Shown here: positions 1 through 8,806 of the stretch, piece by piece
How the letters are laid out: each line of letters begins with the position of its first letter
Position numbering within the stretch: the first letter of the stretch is position 1
NCBI GenBank assembly: GCA_010279815.1
Contig: QEOQ01000573.1
Location: 470,661-534,660, forward strand
Reading direction: 5' to 3'
Length of the DNA stretch: 64,000 nt
Source: Brachionus plicatilis
Lineage: Eukaryota > Rotifera > Eurotatoria > Ploima > Brachionidae
Translations under genes and position numbers: made by a program
The notes under the pieces: generated by a model
Told to the model about the DNA's origin: nothing
Seen by the model: the letters and a program-made list of their open reading frames with translations, nothing else
The model's database searches: none

Positions 1-318
1 ATTTTTTTTTCAGAATAATAGTCTCTCGTAATTTTTCAAAACAAATAAATTTAAAATTTTGTTCTTAAAAAAAAAAATCAATTTGTTTTTTTCTAAATAT
101 TATTCTGTTAAGTTTGTTAGATAATTTCTTTAAAAAAAATTCTTTCAGTTTGTTCCTATGAAACTTTCTCGCTCAAATTTATTATATGAGTTTTGTTTTA
201 TTTTATTAATTTTCTATTAATTAATTTTTCTATGAATTGATTCATCACCGTAAATATACAAATTTATGAACGCTGTCAAACGTTCATAGAAAAAGACTTA
301 AAAATTTTTTTTTTAAAA
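1..318. other. AT-rich flank, no gene seen
   Basis: Downstream of the RPUSD1-like stop codon. It is dominated by A and T runs. No open frame, RNA gene or repeat could be supported here. Confidence 0.6.
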
Positions 319-1203
319 TTAAATATTTAGTTTGTTGACAAAACAGTTAGGACTCCAGTCGGGATCAACTTCTGGAACAAAGGGATCAGGGGCCTTGGCC
401 TTGATAAACATTCTATTCTTAGTATTTATTTTTATATTTAGTCTATATGAATGAAGCATAGTTCTGTATGAGTCAAAATCATCGATTCCATAGCATGTAT
501 CACCAATTATTGGATGCCCAAGATATTTTAGATGCACTCTCAACTGGTGTCTTCTTCCTGTTATGGGCTTTATCAGTACTTTGGAGCAGTCTTTTGATTT
601 GTATGTACCATACTCTAATATTTTGACCCTACTAATCGCTTTTTCAGGCTGCACACAGTTCTCTATTTTTTTTCCATTAATATCATAGGGAGTACATCTT
701 GCATACTTGAGCCGAGTTGAATCTTCCCCTATTGGAACGTCAAGCTCAAACATACCATCTGAGTCTACTTGTTCAAACTTTAAGTGTCCGTGAACCAAAG
801 CAATATAAAACTTGTCTGCATTTCCATTTCTGAAAGCATCAAAGCCAATTCTTTGCGAAAAATAATTTAAAGGTATGCATATACATCCACTTGTGACAGA
901 ATCCAGTCTGTGCAATACATGGAAGCCTCCTGTCAAACGTGGATCGAAATAATATGGAAATTTTTCTTTGATTAGCTCAAAAAGAGTCTTTTGAGTGCGA
1001 AAAGTTTTATGATAGTCATAAAGAACCAAATCGTATGGTTTGTTTAAAATTAAAAAATGCTTCGACTTGTACAAAACCTGTAAGCTTTCAGCTGTCAGGC
1101 ATTTTTGCAGCTTTTTAAGAGTAAATTGTGATCTGTACCAATACACGTTTTTTAAGTAGACTACATTATGTGATAATAGTTTTAAACTTTTGGAATTTGA
1201 CAT
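319..1203 (-). CDS. RPUSD1: RNA pseudouridine synthase, RPUSD1-like (RluA family)
   Basis: A 294-residue single-exon protein predicted to isomerise uridine to pseudouridine in RNA. The RluA catalytic motif HRLDSVTSG lies near residues 98-106 and contains the catalytic Asp. The second conserved block, TGRRHQLRVH followed by LGHPIIGD, is near residues 214-235. The C-terminal PDPFVPEVDPDWSP block resembles the tail of animal RPUSD1 rather than RPUSD2-4. Length is close to the human protein (about 312 aa), whose proline-rich tail is absent. The start is an ATG immediately preceded, on the minus strand, by a T-rich tract ending TTTTAG, which looks like a splice acceptor touching the ATG; the mRNA may therefore have an upstream 5' exon or a trans-spliced leader. 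RNA target and location in the cell cannot be told from sequence. Confidence 0.92.
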   Translation of the reverse strand: MSNSKSLKLLSHNVVYLKNVYWYRSQFTLKKLQKCLTAESLQVLYKSKHFLILNKPYDLVLYDYHKTFRTQKTLFELIKEKFPYYFDPRLTGGFHVLHRLDSVTSGCICIPLNYFSQRIGFDAFRNGNADKFYIALVHGHLKFEQVDSDGMFELDVPIGEDSTRLKYARCTPYDINGKKIENCVQPEKAISRVKILEYGTYKSKDCSKVLIKPITGRRHQLRVHLKYLGHPIIGDTCYGIDDFDSYRTMLHSYRLNIKINTKNRMFIKAKAPDPFVPEVDPDWSPNCFVNKLNI

Positions 1204-2991
1204 CTAAAATTAAAAAAAAAAAGATATTGTTAGGAATTTTTTTGTAATGGGTCATATTTCTAAACATATTCTTTAAAAGCTTAGAAAATTATGAAATGAG
1301 AATTTTTAAAAGATCTTAATTTTTAATCTGAAAATCTCAAAAACTAAGCACATTTCAAGAAAGCTCCTAAAATTCTCTGGTTAATTGAGTTTCAGATTTT
1401 GAAAAAATAGAAAAAAAATTCAATTTTCAAAAGTGCATGTTAAAACTTTTAAAATATTATTACTTTGTAACAAAAGAGGGGATCATAAAATTTTTTAAAA
1501 TTTGGGAACAGTTTTTTTTTAAGTAGATTCTCACTTCTATTTTTTTTTCTCTTTCTGTTGGTCAGAAATTTATGTGGCCAACAAAATAACTACTTGATTG
1601 ACTTAAAAATTACTTTTTTTAAAGTAAAGTCCTGCCTTTGCCTTTGACTTTAATTTTAGTGACTTAGACTAAAACTTGTGACTTTCAAACAAGCCTACTA
1701 TTAAAAATAAAAAAATATTAAAAATTTTACTAATTTAATAAATAAAAAAAAATGATACACACAATGAGATGTAGAAGGTTTGAACACTTTTTAAAAATTA
1801 AATGCTTAGATATCTGAATTTGACAAAGAAAAATAAAGATTTGGATTTAAAAAAATTGTTTAATTTTTCTTAAAATTAAAAATTCAAAATATGATTTTTT
1901 TTAAAATTGCTCGGCTCTATGTAAATCCTCATCTTTTAGAATTTTAATTTTTTTAGTTAAGTTTTGATATAATCATAAGAACAGTTTTTAAAATATTCTC
2001 ACAATTTTTAAAATACAAACCTGATGCATTTAAAAATTATAAAATATAATTTTAAAGTCTTAAAGGCAACAACAAAAAAAAAGTTTGCAAAAGGAAAATT
2101 TTTATTAAACTTAGTTTAATCCCATTTTTTTTTATTATTATTGCTATAAATTTTGTAAAATGTAAACTTAAAATAAAATTATTTATGCTCTAGTGTCTAA
2201 TTAACTTTCAATAACAATTTTTCCACACACATTTTATGTGTGCTGGTCTAGCGAAAAATTTAAAATTAAAATTTGAAATTTTTTTAAATTTTTTTATTCA
2301 AGTTCATATAGAATTGAGTATGGGTTAGTTAGACTTGCGAGTGTGGTTGGCATAATATTCCCTTTTTTCCCAGAAGGATTCATAAAAATTGTAGTAAAAT
2401 TTTGGATATTTTTTTTTTGCAGTAGAATATTGTAAATCGCTGTCAAATGAGTTTAATGACAATAAATAATTGCTAAAAATTTAGTTGTTAAATGGTTCTA
2501 ATGTCAAAATGTTATATTATTTAATGTCAAAATTATTTAATGTTAATAGTAAAATAATGTCAAATTCGAATAATTTATACAAAAAATATAATAAAGAAGA
2601 AAATTATTAAAAAAAAATTAATTGGTCAGCTGGCCGCCGTATTTTTCCAGTCTGCTGCTTACTGAATTTCAACTCTTTCCTTTAAAGCGGAAGTTTTTAC
2701 AAATTATAGCTGATTGACAATTTTTAACCTTTACATTGCCAAAGTTACTTTCAGATACTTTCATTTTTTTTTAATTTATAAAAGCAAAGTTTTTTCAAAT
2801 ATTGAGAAAATATTCGTAGCCTTAACATATTTTTGGTCATCTAAAGATTTTCAATTTCAAAAAAAATTAGAACTTACATTAATTTTTGTTCCGTAAATGG
2901 CCTGCTTTGTTGTAACAAATATTTTTTTTAAAAATTATTTTCTTAATACAAGAAATAACAATAATTTCTTTAATTTACAAATAACATTTAA
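1204..2991. other. AT-rich intergenic stretch with weak repeat traces
   Basis: No convincing gene. Around 1615-1700 there are short AAGTC/GACTT words like those of the CAGAGTTG hAT-type MITE family found elsewhere, probably an eroded copy. A small GC-richer patch at about 2622-2645 (GGTCAGCTGGCCGCCG) stands out from its surroundings but could not be assigned. Confidence 0.4.
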
Positions 2992-3249
2992 AGAGTGGTT
3001 ATTGGTGAAAACAAATCTGACTGGAAGGCTGTAAAGAGTAGAGTACCCCAGGGCTCGGTCTTGGGGCCATTACTATTCGTCATATTCATCAAGGATATTC
3101 CGGAAATAATCTCTCTCTTTTCTAAACTTTTCGCGGATTGTAAGATAATCGTGGTAATAAGAAATATGCCAGATAGAGAACAACTGCAGGAAGATCTGGA
3201 CAAGATGTCTAATTGGGCACAAGATTGGAAATGTTATTTAATTTGCTAA
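2992..3249 (+). pseudogene. LINE reverse transcriptase fragment, part 1 (dead)
   Basis: Translates to a non-LTR reverse transcriptase core: SRVPQGSVLGPLLFVIFIKD, then a FADC segment, then REQLQEDLDKMSNWAQDW. In CR1/Jockey/L2-type LINEs the catalytic site reads FADDTK; here it reads FADCKI, so the second catalytic Asp is lost. The frame then shifts: after the first bases of the next segment a second frame gives KCKNMHVG, a usual LINE block. The copy is cut at 3283 by a DNA transposon and resumes at 4981. The 5' part of the LINE is missing, as expected for a 5'-truncated insertion. Confidence 0.85.
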
Positions 3250-3349
3250 AATGTAAAAATATGCATGTTGGTAGTCAGACCTATCGGACAAAGTCACTTC
3301 CGACAATTTTAAATTAAAAAATTGATTAAAAAGGTTTTAGTATAATAAA

Positions 3350-4106
3350 AATTTTATTGGTCATTTAGAAAAAAGAAGTTATAAAAATAACTAAATTTGT
3401 ATAATAATATATAAAAAATTATAAAGATAAAGTGGAATGTGATCTAAATCACATCGAAAATGGCGTTCCAAACACCTAACGAAAGAATCAACGTATTCGT
3501 GATCAAAGAATAAAGCGAAAAGTTGAATCATACAACGATTCAGATCACATTCAATATCTTAATAGCATAGGCAACTATTTTGATTTTATTCATAGTTACA
3601 AAAAAATTTTTATGTACAGTGTTTAAAGTTAAACTGTATAATGGATAAGATTACATCATTTTACGTAATTTTACGTCAGAAAATGTAAGCTTACATAATA
3701 ATACATTATTTCTTGTATGTAAGAAAATTTAAGATAATATAATCTTACGTAATTTTACGTAATATTACACTAGTTTAGTACTTTTTCTTACAATTAGCCC
3801 TCTAACAATGTAATAATATGTAATTTTCTGTCATATTTTTTGAGTAATGTAAATATTAGGAAAGTACCTATATTTTTTTATAAAATTCAAATTTTTATTA
3901 ATTTTTCACTTTTTCCTCTAAAATCCGGTTTTTTTTTGACCGTAAGCTTTTTGACGAAACTTACTTAAACTAGTGTAATTCTACGTAAAATTACGGAAGA
4001 TTATGTTTTCATACCCATAATACAGTTTAACTTTAAACACTATATTATTATACAAATCTAGTAATTTTTATGACAACTTTTTTCTAAATGACAAATAAAA
4101 TTTTTC
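3350..4106. repeat. Nested inverted repeats (two shells)
   Basis: Outer arms of about 60 bp at 3350-3412 and 4041-4106 are reverse complements with few changes (shared core CATTTAGAAAAAAG). Inside, 3618-4042 is a second element whose ends read AGTGTTTAAAGTTAAACTGT and complement, flanked by TA at 3616-3617 and 4043-4044. The inner part is rich in ACGTAATTTTACGTA palindromes. It looks like a MITE inside another inverted-repeat element inside the 1.7-kb transposon. Confidence 0.65.
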
Positions 4107-4428
4107 GGATGTCAGTAAACGTCACCACAAATTTAGAGAAAAAAATCACAAATTCAGTAAAAAAATCACAAATTCAGTAAAAAAATTACTATTTCATTAA
4201 AAAAAAAACTAATTTGGTTTTTTATTCACAAAATCAATAAAACATATCTAATAGAGCGAAACTGTAACAAATTAATATATTAATTCACTAATTAGTTAAA
4301 CCTGCACTAATTTGATAAATATATAACTAAAACAGTACTCGATGAACTAATAAATTTTTAAAAATCAATTTATATAAAACAAAAAATATAAATGCTTAAC
4401 TTAACTTATTTTATTATATATATTTTTT

Positions 4429-4490
4429 TTTTATTCTGAAGGAGCACTAGCTCGATACATATAAACAAATAAATAAATAAATGCTCAAAT
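4429..4490 (+). repeat. LINE 3' end: hairpin plus AAAT tail
   Basis: TTATTCTGAAGGAGC begins a block with the small stem GAGC-ACTA-GCTC (4442-4453), then ATACA and a tail of AAAT repeats. The same block occurs at 27733-27780 with a different stem (AGCTTAAGCT), so the two are copies of one LINE 3' terminus. Confidence 0.55.
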
Positions 4491-4515
4491 ATAACTTTAA
4501 ATAAAACTTAATAAA

Positions 4516-4641
4516 ATGTCTTCAGAAGCAAATGAAATCAAAAGCTCAAGCATTCAAATAAGTTGTGAGAAGTATAACGCAAAAATGTTTAAAAAAAGAG
4601 GTTTTTATTGTCCAAATGGCTGTACAAAAAAAAATAGGTAA
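4516..4641 (+). other. Short open frame in transposon, unknown
   Basis: Encodes about 41 residues starting MSSEANEIKSSSIQISCEKY and ending with a small Cys cluster, FYCPNGCTKK. An AG|GTAATT donor-like site overlaps the stop, so it could be the first exon of a lost transposon gene. It begins just after a LINE-type 3' tail (hairpin GAGCACTAGCTC at 4442-4453 followed by AAATAAATAAATAAAT). Function unknown. Confidence 0.25.
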
Positions 4642-4980
4642 TTTTTTATTTTTTTTACTTTTATTAATTAGTGAATTTTTTACTTAATTAGTATATAAAA
4701 TTAAAATAAAGTTATGATTTAATTGAATTAGTGCTTTTTCATCTTTTTTTGTGATATTTTTTTATTTTTTGTATTCTTTTTCTGAAATAAATATTATAAA
4801 CTGAATTAGTTAATTGTTTATTGATTGTGTTTTTTTTTTACTAAATTAGTTAAGATTTTTACTGGATTTGTGGACAGATATTATTTATGCTCAAATTTTT
4901 CTTTTACTAAAACCCTTCTAATTAATTATTTAATTAAAAATTGTCGGATCGTAGCTTGTTGGAAGTGACTTTGTCGGATA

Positions 4981-5370
4981 GATCTCCCAGCCGTTAGACA
5001 ATCAAACAAAAACACTAAAATCAGGATACCGCCAATAACTTATACAATGAAAAACTCAGATGGCACAAGACAAGACTTGGCAGAAACTGAGTCAGAAAGA
5101 GATCTTGGAATCCAGCTCACAAGAAATTTAAAATGGGATGACCAAGCTAAAATAGCTGCAAACAGAGCTAACTCAGTATCGGTTTGGAACTCGTATATAA
5201 AAGGTGATATTAAAAAAATTGAGAGAGTCCAAAGAAGGGCCACAAAACTCGTACCAGAACTAAGGACACTATCTTATGATGAAAAGCTTGCCAGATTAGA
5301 CCTCACTACTCTTGAAGTGAGGAGAAACCGCGGCTCTGCGATCACATTCTATAAAATGCAAACGGAATAA
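4981..5370 (+). pseudogene. LINE reverse transcriptase fragment, part 2
   Basis: Continuation of the LINE at 2992. It reads TYTMKNSDGTRQDLAETESE, RDLGIQLTRNLKW, then IERVQRRATKLVPELRTLSY and LDLTTLEVRRNRG, ending at a stop near 5370. Intact relatives carry about 30-40 more residues between the AANRAN and VWNSYIKGD blocks; these are missing here, an in-frame deletion. This is the C-terminal region past the polymerase domain. Confidence 0.8.
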
Positions 5371-5406
5371 ACTCGGTTAACTGATTACACCTAGTGAGGC
5401 TTTCTC

Positions 5407-5470
5407 ATCGATCAGGCTTCCGATCATGCACATTATTTGATAAATATGCATGATCGGAAGCCTGATCGAT
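5407..5470. repeat. Perfect 24-bp stem, 16-base loop
   Basis: Arms 5407-5430 and 5447-5470 are exact reverse complements (core GATCAGGCTTCCGATCATGC) around a 16-base A/T loop. It lies 37 bases after the LINE stop codon, where LINE 3' UTRs often hold a structure recognised by the reverse transcriptase. It could also be a tiny foldback insertion. Confidence 0.85.
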
Positions 5471-5923
5471 CCAGGATTACTATTATTGTCGATAAATCAC
5501 CATCACTAGGGAGAATACAGACTAAAGAAATTCAAATATAGAAAATCAACTAATTAGTTATTGTTTAAAGGCTGATCAGGACGTTTAAGCTGGTCTTTTC
5601 TGGCTAAAAAATGAATTTCATTTTGGCTTCTTTGACCAGAAAACTGTAAACGATTCCGGTGACAAGTGTTTCTTGCGAGAGTCTTTTTTATAGGTCCAAT
5701 GATCAAATTTTCGAATTCAAAATTTGAAATCGGATAAGTGCAGAGACTGTAGAAAAAATTGTTTTTATTAAAGAAAATCTGTAATTTATTTCCGATTTAT
5801 GACAAAAAAATTTAGAAATCTAATTTTTTTGATTAGTTAAATACAATTTTACAACTCTTTCTTTTAAAAACATTTTAATTATTTAATAATACTTATCTAG
5901 TTAATATCTAAATAGCTGAAAAT

Positions 5924-6523
5924 CAGAGTTGGGAAACTGATACTGAATAACTGATCAGTATCAGTTAATTTCAGTTATCAGTTAAACTGAAACTGACCGA
6001 TAACTGATTTTGAATTAACTGAGACTGACTGAAAACTGTTTTACTTTTGAATTAAAAAGGTTTGAAAATGAACTTGATCTCTATTTAAGTGAAATAAATG
6101 AAAAAACAGAATGCAATATCCTAAGTTATTGGAAAAATCGGTCTAGAGATTTTAAAGTTTTATCTTTGTTAGTGAGAGATATTTATTCGATTCAAGCCAG
6201 CTCGGCACCTATCGAAAAATGTTTTTCTGGGTCTACATTTTTGATGAGACCACATAGAAGTAGATTCACTTATAAAAATTTATCAAATATAATGTTTCTA
6301 AAATGTAATAAAAAATATATCATATCGTAAATATCCGTTTTAAATGTTAATTAGACTTTAATTTTTATAAACTGTTTAATAAATAAACTAATTGTATCAT
6401 TTTTCTAATTAACTGATTTTTAACTGATAACTGATACCCATTAACTGAGACTGATACTGAACTGATGCTCGAAAAACTGATACTGACTGAAAACTGATTT
6501 TTTTATAACTGATCCCAACTCTG
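5924..6523 (+). mobile_element. Non-autonomous hAT transposon, 600 bp
   Basis: Both ends read CAGAGTTGGGA in inverted orientation, and the element is flanked by a perfect 8-bp duplication CTGAAAAT at 5916-5923 and 6524-6531, the hallmark of hAT elements. The subterminal zones are packed with ACTGAT/ATCAGT words, typical transposase-binding arrays. An open frame at about 6049-6330 gives the hAT C-terminal dimerisation region: SYWKNRSRDFKVLSLL, SSAPIEKCFSGS and the RSRFTYKNLSNIMFLK block. The N-terminal zinc finger and the first catalytic Asp are gone, so it needs a helper. Confidence 0.93.
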
Positions 6524-7008
6524 CTGAAAATGATCCAACGAATGGGATATGATCCGATCATTTACAAAAATGCCAAAACCAAAATAATTAATCACCAAAT
6601 TTTCAATCAGTAGAACAGAACAAAAAAAATACTTGCAGTGGTCATGGTGTCATGTTTACTGTTGCAGCTTAATATTATTGTTAACATTTAATTCCTTGTT
6701 AAATTTTTACAATTATCTTCTTTAATCTAATGTTGACATTAATATCATTGACATTAAATTACAGTCGTTCCTCCGTATAACGAGACCCCAAAAAACGAGA
6801 AACTCTTTATAACGAGCTGTATTACCGGAACCGATTACGAGCAATAGAAAAAGATATAAAAATTGTTTCGATACAACGAGTTTCAATATAACGAATATAA
6901 CGAAAACTTGATAGAACGAGCTGTTTTTGAAAGACCGCTTAATCATTTTCTTAAGAAAAAAAACTTCGTATAACGAGCTTGAAAAAAAACTTTCACACTT
7001 GTGTATTA

Positions 7009-7144
7009 TAAGCAAAGGATTTAGATAGTGTTTTTATCTTTTAAATTTTATAAATTAACTTTTTTTTTACAATATTTCTTTTTGTATTTTATTTAAAAAA
7101 AATTTTTTATAAGCATGAGCCTATGAGGCTCAGAAGTTTTTTTC

Positions 7145-7203
<59 letters not shown>
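7009..7203 (+). mobile_element. LINE 3' tail with 39-bp target duplication
   Basis: A 5'-truncated LINE end. A block of 39-40 bp beginning ATAACGAGCTTG is present on both sides (6970-7008 and 7204-7243), differing by one A: a long target-site duplication. The insert contains the hairpin GAGCCTATGAGGCTC at 7117-7131 and ends in an (AAT)n tail of about 20 units from 7146. Confidence 0.85.

Positions 7204-7207
<4 letters not shown>
7146..7207 (+). repeat. (AAT)n microsatellite tail
   Basis: About 20 uninterrupted AAT units; it forms the 3' tail of the LINE insertion at 7009 rather than an independent microsatellite. Confidence 0.95.
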
Positions 7208-7208
<1 letters not shown>

Positions 7209-7495
7209 GAGCTTGAAAAAAAAACTTTCACACTTGTGTATTAAGAAAAAAGATTAAAAAAATAAAAATAAAACAATTAATTTTCTTTTTATAATTGAAT
7301 ATAAATAACTGAAAATACTTGATTGTCTAATCTAATTGAAAAAAATGACAGATAAACTTGCTCAAAAAAAAAGAAAGTGTATCTCGCTTGAGACTAAAAT
7401 AGAAATTATAAAAAAACATTGCGATCAAAAAATAACTACCACTACACTTTCTAAAGAATACGGCTTAAATACATCGACAATATCAACAATTCTCT

Positions 7496-8299
7496 TACTT
7501 TAAAACTTTTTGGAAAAAAAATACCATATGAAAAAAAGCCTTTATTTCTAGGCATCACTTTCGATGAAAACCTTAGCTTCGACTCGCATGTAGGCTTTAT
7601 TAGATCAAGATGCATTGATCGTATTAACGTCTTAAAAATTCTGGCACAAAAGTATTGGAAACTTAACCACAATACTTTGATAAATATATATAAATCATTA
7701 ATTGGCTCTATTATTGATTATAGCTTCTTTATTCCTATTCTAGTCTCTAAGACCAACTACTCTAGGCTACAAGTTCTCCAAAATATTTCAATTAAGTACA
7801 GTTATAATCTTCCTCATGATACTCCATCGGATCTTCTGATAAATTTCCTAGATGACATAAAGCTTGATAACATAGAAGTTCGTTTAAATAAACTATTTAT
7901 AAAATATCTCAAAAATAGTGTTATCTTCAAAAATTCACTTACTATTGATTTAATCAAAGAATATGTCAGTGCCTTTGTTAACAGCTCAAGACCCTGTAAG
8001 AAAAAAACACCTTTATGTAATATATGGAATGAATTCAGTGAATGGTTAAATGATAAGGGTTTATCTCTCTGATTTTCAATCTTTCATTGAAAATTGTAAA
8101 AAAAAAAAAAAAAACTTGCTATCGTTTTTCCAGTAATTTACTATTTCATTCTTTTTTGTATTTTAATTTTCAAAAAAAAGTTCTTTTTATGTTTTCTTGA
8201 TTCATTTTAAAATTGTAATTTTTTTACTTATCTAATGGCTGAAGGAGTTTTATTACTCAGAGCCATTTCAAATTTAAATAAACAATTAAAAAAAAAAAA
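7496..8299 (+). mobile_element. 5'-truncated LINE inserted in the Tigger coding region
   Basis: Flanked by an 11-bp duplication AACAATTCTCT (7485-7495 and 8300-8310). An open frame from 7503 to the stop at 8070-8072 encodes the post-polymerase part of a LINE ORF2: PLFLGITFDENLSFDSHVGF, YKSLIGSIIDYSFFIP, then HDTPSDLLINFLDD. The 3' UTR carries a stem at 8234-8267 (AATGGCT paired with AGCCATT, inner GGAG/CTC) and ends in an A-rich tail. Related copies lie at 12999-13262 and, on the other strand, at 56496-56834. Confidence 0.88.
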
Positions 8300-8806
8300 A
8301 ACAATTCTCTCGTCGAAGGCAAAAATATTAGAACACTACGAAAAATATAATACTGAAAATATTGTACTAGAAAAATGTAAGACCAAACAATCCAGTATTA
8401 CAGATTTTGTAAAAAAAGCTTAATTTTTAGTTTTATTTATCTTTTTTTTTTTAACTTTTTCAATAAAAATTTTAATAAAAAAATAAAAATTGCCCATCCT
8501 TTTTAATGGGATTTCGATTAAACGAGTTTCGATATAACGAGCACAAAAATTTTCGCCCAATTTGCTCGTTATACCGAGGAACGACTGTATTTACTTTACA
8601 ATAAATCAAAATTTTTTATAGACTTCAGAGAGCTACAAAATTAATATTTTCTATTTTGAAATCAACCAAAATTTGGCCGAATTTTTAAGTCCGGTCTCAA
8701 TTTTTTCAAAACAATTTTACTTTTTTTTAAAATAATTTTTATTAAAATATAATTTATAATTTAAATGAAATCGATTTGCGTATGTACATCGAACATGACA
8801 CATGGT

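Larger units (their letters stand above)
3284..4978. mobile_element. TA-flanked DNA transposon inserted in the LINE
   Basis: Ends are inverted repeats: TCGGACAAAGTCACTTCC on the left and its complement with one change on the right, flanked by TA on both sides (3282-3283 and 4979-4980). Removing it rejoins the two LINE fragments, which shows the order of insertion. TA duplication suggests the Tc1/mariner superfamily. No transposase survives. Inside are a nested pair of longer inverted repeats and a short open frame at 4516-4641. Direct copies of an AAATTCAGTAAAAAAAT-like word occur near 4150-4190. Confidence 0.7.
6762..8587 (+). mobile_element. pogo/Tigger-type transposon with two LINE insertions
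   Basis: Terminal inverted repeats start CAGTCGTTCCTCCGTATAAC and match the other end with one difference in 23 bases; TA flanks both ends (6760-6761, 8588-8589). Near both ends the word ATAACGAG recurs. The remaining coding parts are an N-terminal CENP-B/pogo helix-turn-helix starting at 7345 (KRKCISLETKIEIIKKH) and a C-terminal tail ending ITDFVKKA at 8423, as in Tigger proteins. With the younger LINE insert removed these two parts are in one frame with no DDE domain between, so the element was already an internally deleted, non-autonomous copy. Confidence 0.9.

Noticed and set aside
3618..4042. ACGTAATTTTACGTA clusters as regulatory sites
   Set aside because: They lie wholly within a TA-flanked inverted-repeat element and are better explained as its structure.
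7146..7207. Independent microsatellite locus
   Set aside because: It ends exactly at the right target duplication and is better explained as the tail of the LINE insertion.
8235..8300. Peptide start MAEGVLLLRAISNLNKQ as the beginning of a gene
   Set aside because: This DNA is the 3' UTR hairpin and A-tail of the LINE insert; only the following part belongs to the Tigger protein tail.
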